Shown here one piece after another: positions 27,279 through 35,976 of a stretch of 64,000 nucleotides of DNA; the stretch's first letter is position 1; each line of letters starts with the position of its first letter. A program made the position numbers and the translations under genes. Below the pieces are notes generated by a model. The model did not search any database, was not told the origin of the DNA, and was given only the letters and a program-made list of their open reading frames with translations. The stretch covers positions 17,781 through 81,780 of the forward strand of contig JAKVHY010000030.1 of NCBI GenBank assembly GCA_023284085.1. Reading direction: 5' to 3'. This stretch comes from Shewanella benthica. GTDB taxonomy: Bacteria > Pseudomonadota > Gammaproteobacteria > Enterobacterales > Shewanellaceae.

Positions 27279-28262
27279 TTATACCAGATCCAGCAGACGG
27301 GGGACCTCCCCCTTTGAATTATCATAGTGGCGTTGAATTTCGATTAGCTTTTCGCTAAGTAGTCTCGCCATACATTGTGCCAACAAGGGGGTCACCGAGC
27401 GGTGACAGTGTAAGAAATAACTCTCGGGCTGCTGCTCTATCGAATCTCGCCATTGTGCCGATACATCGACAAAACCAACATCTTCTCGTCCTTCAAAATA
27501 CTCATAGGCCACGGCGGAGCACAGCACGCAGACATCGTCAGATTTACTGGCATGATCGATAACCATACGCAGGCTCGGGCTCTTAAGCGTGACCCGAATA
27601 TTTATTCCCTGTTCATGGGCATATTCTTCGATTCGATGTGGATTATTATGGTGCCAATTGGAATTAACCAGTCCAATTTTATAGTCAAAGATATCCGTCA
27701 GGGGAGCGTCCGAGGTAAGAATGGGATGGCCTACTCTGGCGACTAAGAAGAAATGGGTAATATCGCCGATATTCACATCATCAACCATCTCATGCCTGAT
27801 CGGTTCGATAGATATACTGCAATCAATTTTTCCCTGACACAGCTGCTCACTCACTGTATCGGACCAGGGCAACACATGAACATTGACTCCACCTTCGACA
27901 CACGAACATTGATGAGTCACACAATTAAGCACCATCATAGACCACTGTTCATGGGCGGCCACCGTCAGCTGATAGGGTGCCACTATGGTATTACTTGTGG
28001 TCAAGATCATCTTGTCGTATTGCTCGAGAATAGATTGCGCCATGGGGTAAATACGTAGCGCAATGGAATTAGGTTCAAACCCATATTTTTGACGAATAAA
28101 AAGCTCATCATCTAAGACTTCACGCAAACAATTCAATGCCCTGCTCACCTTAGACTGGGTGGTATGTAACCTAGTGGCGACGGCAGAGCCATTTTTTAAC
28201 TCGACTAAGCCAATCAACACCATCAAAGTGAAATAGTCCAGGCGATTCACCTTCTTCAACAT
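27279..28262 (-). CDS. LysR-type transcriptional regulator
   Basis: 327 residues with AGGAGA 9 bp before the ATG. The helix-turn-helix (GSAVATRLHTTQSKVSRALNCLREVLDDELFIRQ) and an effector domain of LysR size are visible. It belongs to the same divergent LysR subgroup as the neighbour at 26258 and converges on it. Target unknown; the proximity to the nrfBCD-like genes suggests a link. Confidence 0.8.
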   Translation of the reverse strand: MLKKVNRLDYFTLMVLIGLVELKNGSAVATRLHTTQSKVSRALNCLREVLDDELFIRQKYGFEPNSIALRIYPMAQSILEQYDKMILTTSNTIVAPYQLTVAAHEQWSMMVLNCVTHQCSCVEGGVNVHVLPWSDTVSEQLCQGKIDCSISIEPIRHEMVDDVNIGDITHFFLVARVGHPILTSDAPLTDIFDYKIGLVNSNWHHNNPHRIEEYAHEQGINIRVTLKSPSLRMVIDHASKSDDVCVLCSAVAYEYFEGREDVGFVDVSAQWRDSIEQQPESYFLHCHRSVTPLLAQCMARLLSEKLIEIQRHYDNSKGEVPRLLDLV

Positions 28263-28498
28263 TAATCACTCTCCTGAGACAGACTCTTGTTACAAAAGTG
28301 TTATTAACAGCACTGGTAAGGAATAATAAAACTCACTTAGCCATCATTATCACCGGGTTTAAGACAATAGCTAAGCCGTCTGATAATTGAACAACTCTAA
28401 TGTGTATCATTTTTAAACAAACAGATTTGTGGAACAGATCACACATTATAAACCCTTACTTCATCAGTAGTCCCTAATAAAGAGTCTAACAAAATGAC

Positions 28499-28552
28499 TT
28501 GCCAAGTAAGATTACAAATGTAATCTTAAACATTCAGATTACATTTGTAATC
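28499..28552 (+). promoter_or_regulatory. Promoter with twin BlaI-type operators
   Basis: Two 16-bp dyads, GATTACA-N2-TGTAATC, at 28510-28525 and 28537-28552, spaced 27 bp start to start and exact reverse complements of each other at the centre. They contain the TACA-N2-TGTA core bound by BlaI/MecI repressors. A sigma70-like promoter (TTGCCA at 28499, 16 bp, TAATCT at 28521) overlaps the first dyad, so binding would block transcription of the blaI-M56 operon. Confidence 0.8.
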
Positions 28553-28608
28553 CATAAATGCATTCAACAGAAAGTAATAAGTACATACTTTTACAATGGG
28601 ATCAGCCG

Positions 28609-29064
28609 ATGAAAGAGATCAGTAATTCAGAACTTGCCGTACTCAATATACTCTGGGAGTCGTCACCCACAAGCTCAAATGAAGTGGTGAAAAAATTGGC
28701 GGATTCTCATGAATGGCACGAAAAAACAGTCAAAACCCTATTAAACCGCTTAGTAAAAAAACAGGCGATCGGGTTTCAAAAAGAGGGCCGTGGCTACCTC
28801 TACTCCCCCCTAATCAACCAAAGTGAATATCAAATTAAAGAGAGCCAGTCTTTCGTAGAGAGAATGTTCTCGGGTCGTATCGCCCCCCTCGTTGCGGGCT
28901 TTGCCAAAGAAAATAAACTCAGCGCAGAAGATGTTGCAGAGTTGAAAACACTGCTCGACAACTGGCAAGAAGAGGACTCGAAAAAAGACAGCTTGAACAA
29001 GGGAGAATTAAGCAGCGACTGTCAAACAACGGATACTCAAACAAAGGAGCCTAAGCATGATTAA
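28609..29064 (+). CDS. BlaI/MecI-family repressor
   Basis: 151 residues from ATG 28609 (MKEISNSELAVLNILW), preferred because GGGA lies 7 bp upstream and the family begins here; an ATG at 28558 would lie right at the operator. Winged-helix domain (about 1-75; WHEKTVKTLLNRLVKKQAIGFQKEGRGYLY) and dimerisation helices, then an extra polar tail of about 30 residues. Repressors of this family are inactivated by proteolysis triggered by the M56 partner. It overlaps that gene by 8 bp. Confidence 0.88.
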   Translation: MKEISNSELAVLNILWESSPTSSNEVVKKLADSHEWHEKTVKTLLNRLVKKQAIGFQKEGRGYLYSPLINQSEYQIKESQSFVERMFSGRIAPLVAGFAKENKLSAEDVAELKTLLDNWQEEDSKKDSLNKGELSSDCQTTDTQTKEPKHD

Positions 29065-30325
29065 CTGGCTCACACAACAAAGCATACTCATAAGCTTAGT
29101 CTGCGCCTTCATCCTACTTTTTCATAAGCCACTGCTTAAACAGCTAGGGGCTCACCACATGTACAGCTTATGGCTGGCTATCCCACTAATGTTGTTAGGC
29201 TCTGTGGTACTGCAATTTCTGCCTAACTTGCTGGCAGAATCTAAGCTAGCAAATTTTGAGCATTACAGAGTGCTGGCGTCACTTGCCGTTAAAAACAGTG
29301 AAAGCCTTATCCCGACCCCTTTAGTCGTAGGTTTATGGTTGTCAGGAATTGCCGTGATGGCTGCACTGTTACTACTGCAACGACGCTATTTAAATAAGTT
29401 GTTGAGCAAGAGTACACCTTATGCTCACACCCAGGGCGGCGAACTTAACATCAATGCGCTTATGTTGGCCGACGCCTTACCCATATTACAGAGTCCAGAG
29501 ATCACTTCTCCCATGTTAACAGGCGTGATTAGGCCGACGATCATAGTGCCATCAGACTTTCATAAACTGACAGTAAAGCAGCAAAAAGCCGTATTGGCAC
29601 ACGAGCTGTTTCACCATGAACGCGGAGATATCATCACTAACCTGCTGGCCTATGGTCTGCTCGCCATCTTCTGGTTCAACCCACTCTGTTGGTTAGCCTA
29701 CCGCCGTTTTCGTGACGATCAGGAACTCGCCTGTGATGCTCAAATCACCTCATCGATGAATACCGATGAAAAAATTGCCTATAGCCATGCGCTACTGGCG
29801 TACTCTCAGCATGCTCAAATGGGCATGCTTCATACCCACTATGGAAATAAAAACATCTTAAAGGAAAGGATCATACAAATGAAAAAACAACATGGAAAGA
29901 GCACCTTAACCATAATAGCAATGACACTTGGCTTAGGATTCGCAAGCTTGATACTCAATCAACAAGTTCAGGCAGGAGATCATCAAGCCTCGTCGAAAGA
30001 ATCGACCAAGGTGACGAAGAGCCAAGCACACAGTGTTCATCCACTGACGCGTGTTGAGCCCAAATACCCAGTAGCCGCAGTTAAAGCCAATCAAAATGGC
30101 TATGTTCAACTCAAGTTTGATATCAACAAGTCTGGAATGGTGTCTAACATCAAAGTGATTAAGTCATCACCCACAGGCGTATTCGATAAATCAGCAATAA
30201 AAGCCTTAGAGCAATGGGTTTATAAGAAGTCTAAGCACGGGGCTAAAGGTTCTCAGGTTCAACTGGATTTTGTTATCGATGAACCAGCAGCTAATGTTGA
30301 GCGCATTAAAGTTACCGCAAATTAA
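29057..30325 (+). CDS. BlaR1/M56-family membrane metallopeptidase with C-terminal TonB domain
   Basis: 422 residues: membrane helices at the N-terminus and around 85-105, the zinc motif HELFH (about residue 182, HExxH) with a following ECD-type helix (DDQELACD), another helix near 283-300, then a periplasmic linker and a TonB C-terminal domain (about 330-410: VEPKYPVAAVKANQNGYVQLKF). It would cleave or trigger loss of the BlaI-type repressor. The TonB fusion replaces the penicillin sensor of BlaR1, so the signal is probably not a beta-lactam. GGAG precedes the ATG. Confidence 0.87.
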   Translation: MINWLTQQSILISLVCAFILLFHKPLLKQLGAHHMYSLWLAIPLMLLGSVVLQFLPNLLAESKLANFEHYRVLASLAVKNSESLIPTPLVVGLWLSGIAVMAALLLLQRRYLNKLLSKSTPYAHTQGGELNINALMLADALPILQSPEITSPMLTGVIRPTIIVPSDFHKLTVKQQKAVLAHELFHHERGDIITNLLAYGLLAIFWFNPLCWLAYRRFRDDQELACDAQITSSMNTDEKIAYSHALLAYSQHAQMGMLHTHYGNKNILKERIIQMKKQHGKSTLTIIAMTLGLGFASLILNQQVQAGDHQASSKESTKVTKSQAHSVHPLTRVEPKYPVAAVKANQNGYVQLKFDINKSGMVSNIKVIKSSPTGVFDKSAIKALEQWVYKKSKHGAKGSQVQLDFVIDEPAANVERIKVTAN

Positions 30326-30453
30326 TCAGAGCCGTTATTAAGAGCAATAAATCAACTTGCTCGGGGCCTGTCTACTTAGGCTGATGGGTAATGTTTTGGA
30401 AAGGGGCCGCGCAGCTCTTTTTCTGTATCTGGAGAAAATCGACGAGGAAAGAG

Positions 30454-30550
30454 AAGTGTTAAGTGTTAAGTCGTAAGTTATAAGAGGTAAACAGCCTTGA
30501 GCGGTAAAAAAAAAGAAGTCGTAAGTCGTAAGTGGTAAGTGGTAAGTGGT
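30454..30550. repeat. Heptad arrays (AAGTGGT type)
   Basis: Two runs of 7-bp units (30454-30488 and 30516-30550): AAGTGTT, AAGTGTT, AAGTCGT, AAGTTAT, AAGAGGT and later AAGTCGT twice, AAGTGGT three times. The unit is the reverse complement of ACCACTT in the array at 48132. It fills the junction between the M56 gene and the leftward DUF805 gene. The apparent 77-residue frame across it is a repeat artefact. Confidence 0.85.
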
Positions 30551-30597
30551 AAGAAAGGAGAAGTATTTCATCCTCCCTCACGAAATTTACAAATCGA

Positions 30598-30945
30598 TTA
30601 AGCTTCTACAGCCTTTGGATTCGCACCGTATTCATTTTCTCCTATGCTGTCCAGCACATAGAAAACCAACAAAACGATAGCACCAATAAGTGGTATTAAA
30701 CCGATTAGCTGCCACCAGCCAGAACGTCCGGTATCATGTAAGCGACGAGCAGAGATGGCTATCGTCGGTAAAAACAAACCTAATGCCAGCACAGTTGAAA
30801 ATATCATAGTGCCTAACGTGACATCTATAACCGCCGCAATGGCATAAAAAATGAAATAAAACAGCATATACATCCAAAACTCTTTACGACGAGCTCGGCC
30901 TGTAAAGTCTACATATTTCTTTAATGCACCAATAAAATATTCCAT
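30598..30945 (-). CDS. DUF805 family small membrane protein
   Basis: 115 residues from ATG 30945 (MEYFIGALKKY), chosen for AAGGA 5 bp upstream. Motif FTGRARRKEFWMYMLF, several membrane helices, and the conserved ARRLHDTGRSGWW loop define DUF805 (YhaH-like). Function of the family is unknown. Not obviously in an operon. Confidence 0.88.
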   Translation of the reverse strand: MEYFIGALKKYVDFTGRARRKEFWMYMLFYFIFYAIAAVIDVTLGTMIFSTVLALGLFLPTIAISARRLHDTGRSGWWQLIGLIPLIGAIVLLVFYVLDSIGENEYGANPKAVEA

Positions 30946-31053
30946 ATCTTTCCTTGTATTTGAATCCGTTTTCACATTGAGTGTTTAAAACAATAACAAC
31001 CATAAAACATTTTTTATTAAAAAGATGCCACCAAGCACAAATTTACCCTCTAG

Positions 31054-31590
31054 TTAGTCTGCTATCTGTTTTCTATGTTCTTCCAGCTCTTTATGAAACT
31101 CCACCGTTAAAGTTTGCATACGTATCATCATAGGCTGAGCTAATGCTTGAGTAAGCATGATTGATTCCTGCATCACAAGAGGCATCTTGTCGACCATAGA
31201 GCGACCCGACTCACTCTGATAGAAAGCGAGCATATCTGTGATCTCTTTATCCGTATAATGCTTCACGTAAATATCGACCATAGGCTGTTTCAATTTATCC
31301 CAGCTCATTTCTTCGCGCATGATCTGTGTGTATTGACTAACGAAGCTGGTAAACATTTCACTCTCTGAATCTTGGATCTTCAATTGATCTCGCATCTGCA
31401 ACATCATTTGTTCAGCTTGGGTATAAGCAGCATCCATCAAAGAGTCTGCTTTCATATCTACGAGCAGTTGCTCAACATCTTGACGACGAGAACTATCATC
31501 AGCCGATACGCTAAAATTGATGAGGAAACTGCCTACGATTAGCAGTGATAAAAGGGAGTTTAGTGGTGATAGAAGAGTCATTCGTTTCAT
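31054..31590 (-). CDS. DUF2059 domain periplasmic protein
   Basis: 178 residues from ATG 31590 (MKRMTLL), with GGAGG 4 bp upstream. Signal peptide to about residue 30 (FSVSADD). The helical DUF2059 domain follows (PMVDIYVKHYTDKEITDMLAFYQSESGRSMVDKMP). Family function unknown. Divergent from azurin across a 220-bp gap that contains a Fur-box-like site. Confidence 0.83.
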   Translation of the reverse strand: MKRMTLLSPLNSLLSLLIVGSFLINFSVSADDSSRRQDVEQLLVDMKADSLMDAAYTQAEQMMLQMRDQLKIQDSESEMFTSFVSQYTQIMREEMSWDKLKQPMVDIYVKHYTDKEITDMLAFYQSESGRSMVDKMPLVMQESIMLTQALAQPMMIRMQTLTVEFHKELEEHRKQIAD

Positions 31591-31731
31591 ATTGCCTCCA
31601 TGCAATTGTAAATTTCTAAAACTAATCATCTCATAAAATAACTATACAAGTCATTAATATATATTGAAATTAGCCTTGTTCAGATTAAGGAACATGGCTG
31701 ATATGTCACTAAAGGCCCATCATACAAAATC

Positions 31732-31750
31732 GATAATAATTCTCATTAAC
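31732..31750 (+). promoter_or_regulatory. Fur-box-like operator upstream of azurin
   Basis: GATAATAATTCTCATTAAC matches 15 of 19 positions of the Fur consensus GATAATGATAATCATTATC, about 60 bp before the azurin start. A second ATTTTCATTATGATAG stretch follows directly, giving an extended array. It could also act on the divergent DUF2059 gene. Confidence 0.7.
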
Positions 31751-31810
31751 ATTAATTTTCATTATGATAGGGTGGTATCAATACACTAAGAATCAAAAAA
31801 AGGATTTCAA

Positions 31811-32296
31811 ATGAAAATCTCAATACATCGTCTTAAGACGATAAGCGCAGTGGGTTTACTCGGTTTCAGTGCACTATTCGGTATGTCGTCTAGTGCTATG
31901 GCCCATGCCAATGAATGTGAATTAACTATCAGCGCTAACGACGCTATGCAGTACGACACCAAAGAACTCAGTGTCCCAGCAAGCTGTAAAGAGGTCACAC
32001 TGACACTGACTCATTCAGGTCAGCTACCAAAGGCTGCCATGGGCCACAACTGGGTGCTAACCAAAGCTGCAGATATGCAAGCGGTAGCCAACGACGGCAT
32101 GGGCGCAGGCGTAGATAAAAACTATGTTAAAGACGGCGACACTCGTGTTATCGCTCATACAGATGTAGTTGGCGGCGGTAGCTCAAGCAGCATCACCTTC
32201 AGCACCGAAGGCATGAGTGCTTCTGAAGCCTACAAATTCTTCTGCTCATTCCCAGGCCACTGGGCAATCATGCAGGGCAGCTTTATTATTAAATAA
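31811..32296 (+). CDS. azu: Azurin (periplasmic blue copper protein)
   Basis: 161 residues: Sec signal to about residue 32 (SAMAHA), then a full azurin domain. The type 1 copper ligands are His79 (in MGHNW), Cys145, His150 and Met154 (in CSFPGHWAIM); the 66-residue His-Cys spacing equals that of Pseudomonas azurin. It shuttles electrons between periplasmic cytochromes and reductases/oxidases. AAAGGA precedes the ATG. The Fur-like site suggests induction when iron is scarce (inference). Confidence 0.95.
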   Translation: MKISIHRLKTISAVGLLGFSALFGMSSSAMAHANECELTISANDAMQYDTKELSVPASCKEVTLTLTHSGQLPKAAMGHNWVLTKAADMQAVANDGMGAGVDKNYVKDGDTRVIAHTDVVGGGSSSSITFSTEGMSASEAYKFFCSFPGHWAIMQGSFIIK

Positions 32297-32309
32297 GGCC
32301 CTAGATTAT

Positions 32310-32351
32310 AGTTCCTAGGATCTAGATTATTGATTCTAGAACCTAGGAACT
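32310..32351. repeat. CTAG-rich hairpin at convergent junction
   Basis: 17-bp arms (AGTTCCTAGGATCTAGA / TCTAGAACCTAGGAACT, one mismatch) with an 8-nt loop, between azurin and the leftward amidohydrolase. Same family as the elements at 1022, 15207, 18748 and 38063. Confidence 0.75.
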
Positions 32352-32357
32352 CGTCGC

Positions 32358-33731
32358 TTATTTATTCTTATAAACCTTGCCGCCTTTCATCACAAAATCC
32401 ACATCTAATAAGGCTTCAATCTCTTTTAGCGGGCTAGTCTCTGTCGCGATAATATCGGCGTACTTACCCACTTCCAATGTGCCTAACTTGTCTGACATTC
32501 CAATCAAATCCGCGCCGTTGACCGTGGCTGATTTTAAAATATCGGCATTACTCATACCCGCCTGATGCATCAAAACGGCCTCACGAGCATTAGTACCATG
32601 TTGAGACACACCGCTGTCGGTACCATAGGCTATCTTAACCCCGGCTTTATACACGGCCTTGAAGTTATCTGTCATATCCATGCCGACACGTCTGGCCTTA
32701 GCCTTAATCGCATCAGACATAAAGTCAGAGGTTTTGGCCATCTGCACTACGGTATCGCCAGCAAGCAAGGTCGGCACTAGATAGGCACCATTCTCCTTTA
32801 ATAGCTTGATGCTTTCTTTATCGGCGTAACTGCCATGTTCGATACTGTCGACCCCGGCACGCAGTGCCGCGTTAATCCCTTCGGTAGCATGAGCGTGACT
32901 GGCGACCTTACGGCCCAGTCCATGAGCGGTATCGACAATCTCTTTCAGCTCATCGTCAGCCATCTGCTGACCCGTGCCCGTATTAGTATCCGACAACACG
33001 CCGCCGGTAGAGGTGATTTTAATCACATCGGCGCCAAACTTAATCGCACGGCGAGTCGCCCTGCGGCAATCATAGGGACCATCACAAATGGTCTTAGAGG
33101 TGAACTTATCCAGTAAATCCGGGCTCATGCCGTCTACATCACCATGACCACCGGTAACCGATACCCCGCCCGATGCGATAATGCGCGGACCATCCACCCA
33201 GCCTTTAGCGATACCATCACGCAGGGCGTAAATCTGCTCTGGTTTAGCGCCTAAATCCCGCACTGTGGTAAAACCTGCCAAAAGCGTTAACTTGGCAAAG
33301 TGAGCACTGCGGATCGCCACATCGGCATCTGACATACGCAGCTTCTCGCTATCATTATTAGGCCCGAGTTCACCCTGAAGATGCACATGCATATCCATCA
33401 AGCCTGGCATCACGAAGCGGTTTTTCAGATCGATGTAGTCAACGTCTGAGCCAAAAGACTTAGGGTCCAGATACCCTCTCTTCACCTGGCTTATCTTGCC
33501 GTCTTCATCAATCACTAATGTCTGCTCGGTTAACGGTTTTTTACCAGGGATACTAAGTAACTCACCCGCATGAATCACCGTAAAAGATGCGGCTAATAAG
33601 GGAGCCGTCACCAAAGACGATGCAATCGCGATAGCAAGCCCTGTGGTTCGAAATAGCGCATGAATGGAACTGACACTTTTAGCTGCTGTTACTGTGCTAG
33701 CCGTCAGCTTGATATTGTTTTTATTCGTCAT
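32358..33731 (-). CDS. Amidohydrolase family protein (imidazolonepropionase/Xaa-Pro dipeptidase-like)
   Basis: 457 residues. An N-terminal hydrophobic stretch (about residues 30-48, ending PLLAAS) predicts export. The metal-binding pattern is complete: HVH (about residue 116), the bridging Lys in DVIKITSTGG, His in ASHAHA, His in SIEHGS and Asp in GTDSG. The sequence resembles exported dipeptidases acting on Xaa-Pro or other dipeptides, but the substrate cannot be read from sequence. Single gene, with a CTAG hairpin at its end. Confidence 0.85.
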   Translation of the reverse strand: MTNKNNIKLTASTVTAAKSVSSIHALFRTTGLAIAIASSLVTAPLLAASFTVIHAGELLSIPGKKPLTEQTLVIDEDGKISQVKRGYLDPKSFGSDVDYIDLKNRFVMPGLMDMHVHLQGELGPNNDSEKLRMSDADVAIRSAHFAKLTLLAGFTTVRDLGAKPEQIYALRDGIAKGWVDGPRIIASGGVSVTGGHGDVDGMSPDLLDKFTSKTICDGPYDCRRATRRAIKFGADVIKITSTGGVLSDTNTGTGQQMADDELKEIVDTAHGLGRKVASHAHATEGINAALRAGVDSIEHGSYADKESIKLLKENGAYLVPTLLAGDTVVQMAKTSDFMSDAIKAKARRVGMDMTDNFKAVYKAGVKIAYGTDSGVSQHGTNAREAVLMHQAGMSNADILKSATVNGADLIGMSDKLGTLEVGKYADIIATETSPLKEIEALLDVDFVMKGGKVYKNK

Positions 33732-33865
33732 CGTTCTCTCCCTGAATATGAATAGCTTTTCGCTGTATTAAAATAATTATTGTTTTTTAGTGTGATTAAA
33801 CTGCCAAAAATTATCACTAACTACAAGTGGATAAAGCGAATGAGCTAGCAGCTTATAGTCAGGAG

Positions 33866-33929
33866 TAGGAGTAGTCGCAGCATCGATGCCTTGTCTGTTC
33901 CATCTCTCCCGGCTAAAGCCGGTCCTACA
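33866..33929. repeat. REP-like element (copy 1)
   Basis: Segment ending CTCCCGGCTAAAGCCGGTCCTACA, the reverse complement of the start of the elements at 35879 and 37586. It forms a GCCGG/CCGGC hairpin and keeps the flanking GTAGGA(G) termini. Lies upstream of the aldolase gene. Confidence 0.75.
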
Positions 33930-33959
33930 ATCTGTTCTCGGGAAATTAAAAACTTAGGG

Positions 33960-33994
33960 AAGTGTTAAACGATAAGTGCTAAGTTTTAAGTTAG
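33960..33994. repeat. Short heptad array
   Basis: Five consecutive 7-bp units AAGTGTT, AAACGAT, AAGTGCT, AAGTTTT, AAGTTAG, degenerate relatives of the arrays at 30454 and 48132. A CTAG-rich segment (33996-34026) follows directly. Confidence 0.6.
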
Positions 33995-34054
33995 TTGCCT
34001 AGCGTCTAGATTCTAGGTCCTAGAAACTTCCCTAAAAAATGGAAAGGAATTTCT

Positions 34055-35806
34055 ATGCAGAGCTTGTGGCATGCCCAAACTGCCAGTCAATTCACTACAC
34101 CTCTCGAATTGAGAGTCTATACATCACGTCTGTTAGGTCAGGAACCTGCGCTGGTGCTGCACGGCGGCGGCAATACCTCAGTAAAGACCCAAGTCGAAAA
34201 CCTATTCGGTGAGCGTGAAGAAATACTCTTTGTAAAAGGCAGCGGCTGGGATTTAGAGACCATAGAAGCGGCAGGTTTCGCTCCGGTAAAGATGGACGTG
34301 TTATTGAAGATGGCCAAGCTTGCCGAGCTGACCGACAGCGACATGGTCAAGTATCAGCGCGCCGCCTTGATAGATCCCAATGCGCCCAATCCCTCGGTTG
34401 AAGCCATACTGCACGCCATTATCCCTTTCGCCTTCGTGGATCATACCCATACCGACGCAATAGTGACCTTGACTAACACTTCAAGCGGTGGAGCCTTTAT
34501 AGAGCAGTTGTATGGCAAGCGGGTCTTGGTGATCCCTTATGTGATGCCGGGCTTTGCGCTGGCTAAGCGGGTTTATGAGATGACCCAAGATATCGACTGG
34601 CAGTCGATAGAAGGCTTGGTGCTCATGAACCACGGCCTGTTTACCTTCAGCGACGATGCCAAGACCGCTTACGAGAACACCATTAAGCTGGTGAGCGAAG
34701 CCGAAAATTTTATCGAAGCAAATCTTTGCATCAATGCCGAAGAACGGGAAGAGGCGGATGAGAAGAGCCTTGAGTACCCTGATGAGAACACAGATATTGA
34801 TCTGGTTGAGCTCGCTAAGATACGCAAGCTGGTGTCGGCGCAAAAAGGCGCTGCGCATCTGGCTCTGTTAAATAGCGGTATGGCCTCATGTCATATTGCT
34901 TCACACCCTGAGCTTAAAAGTATCGCCAGTCGCGGTCCGCTTACGCCGGACCATGTCATTCGCACTAAACGTATTCCCGCTATTTTACTTGATGATTTCG
35001 AAGCCAACCTCAACGATTATGCCCAAGACTATATTGAATATTTTGACCACCATCAGAGCGGTCAAACCATGCTTAACTACGCACCTAACTATGCTATTTG
35101 GCAGGGTAGAGCCGCCATCTCTTTCGGCAAGACAGTCAACCAGGCCTTGATCATCGAAGACATCACCAGTCATACCTTCGATGCGATATTAACTGCCGAA
35201 GCCCTTGGTGGTTATCAGGCTCTGAGCCCGGCAGATATCTTCGCGGTGGAATACTGGGAGCTTGAGCAGGCCAAGCTGAACAAAGGGCCGAGCTCAAACG
35301 ACAACCCCTTGTTAGGCAAGGTCGCTATGGTCACATCCGCCGCAACACAGGTAGGTCAAGCCGTAGTGGCTCATATGGAAGCGCTTGGCGCTAACCTTGT
35401 AGAGCTTGGCGAACACCTTGAATTTGATACCTTAGATAAGTGCCAGGAAGCGGCCGAAACCGCCATCATAGATTTTGGTGGCTTAGACATAGTTATCTGC
35501 CTTGGGGATGACCCATCTAACCTGATGTTACTCAAAGCCTGTGAAGCCTTTTTAGAGCATGGCATAAACCCTAGGGTATTGTGCGTCAACCAAGGTTCCT
35601 TACCTGTTATGAGCAATAACATCATCAAGGTACTACAGCTCAACTGCTCTGCAAGCCCGACATTAGCCTCACTGAATGGCTCAAAAATATTAGTGCAAAA
35701 AACCAATGGCGAGCAGCTGCAATCCGGCGTATTCAACCTGCTCAGCGCGATAACCATGATGTTGTCGAATGAATATGTGCCCCACGAAGAAGGGGTAGTG
35801 GTTTAA
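34055..35806 (+). CDS. Class II aldolase with degenerate C-terminal SDR domain
   Basis: 583 residues with AAGGA 6 bp before the ATG. The N-terminal class II aldolase/adducin domain (about 1-400) has the phosphate loop HGGGNTSVK, zinc ligands in DHTHTDA and MNHGLF, and resembles the aldolase part of bifunctional rhamnulose-1-phosphate aldolase/lactaldehyde dehydrogenase. The C-terminal ~160 residues look like a short-chain dehydrogenase, but the glycine motif reads TSAATQVGQ and no YxxxK is seen, so it is probably non-catalytic. It leads a set with an LsrK-like kinase and a cupin. Confidence 0.82.
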   Translation: MQSLWHAQTASQFTTPLELRVYTSRLLGQEPALVLHGGGNTSVKTQVENLFGEREEILFVKGSGWDLETIEAAGFAPVKMDVLLKMAKLAELTDSDMVKYQRAALIDPNAPNPSVEAILHAIIPFAFVDHTHTDAIVTLTNTSSGGAFIEQLYGKRVLVIPYVMPGFALAKRVYEMTQDIDWQSIEGLVLMNHGLFTFSDDAKTAYENTIKLVSEAENFIEANLCINAEEREEADEKSLEYPDENTDIDLVELAKIRKLVSAQKGAAHLALLNSGMASCHIASHPELKSIASRGPLTPDHVIRTKRIPAILLDDFEANLNDYAQDYIEYFDHHQSGQTMLNYAPNYAIWQGRAAISFGKTVNQALIIEDITSHTFDAILTAEALGGYQALSPADIFAVEYWELEQAKLNKGPSSNDNPLLGKVAMVTSAATQVGQAVVAHMEALGANLVELGEHLEFDTLDKCQEAAETAIIDFGGLDIVICLGDDPSNLMLLKACEAFLEHGINPRVLCVNQGSLPVMSNNIIKVLQLNCSASPTLASLNGSKILVQKTNGEQLQSGVFNLLSAITMMLSNEYVPHEEGVVV

Positions 35807-35878
35807 AGCTGAGAAGTGTCGAGTTCAAGACAAAGCCAAGAAAGTTGCGAGTCACGAGGAAAAGTTAAAGCTGAGAGT

Positions 35879-35944
35879 TGTAGGACTGGCTTTAGCCGGG
35901 AGGGATGTAACAAACAAGGATTCGCAGCTAAAGCAGCTCCTACA
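35879..35944. repeat. REP-like element (copy 2)
   Basis: Begins TGTAGGACTGGCTTTAGCCG and ends GCAGCTCCTACA; inner hairpin CTGGCTTTAGCCGG. Lies between the aldolase and LsrK-like genes. Confidence 0.78.
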
Positions 35945-35976
35945 TAAAAGCTGGAATGAAGCATAAGGAAATGAAC

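Noticed and set aside
30338..30571. 77-residue frame on the minus strand
   Set aside because: It runs through the heptad arrays; the Tyr/Leu/Thr repeats in the translation come from the DNA repeat and no ribosome site or family match exists.
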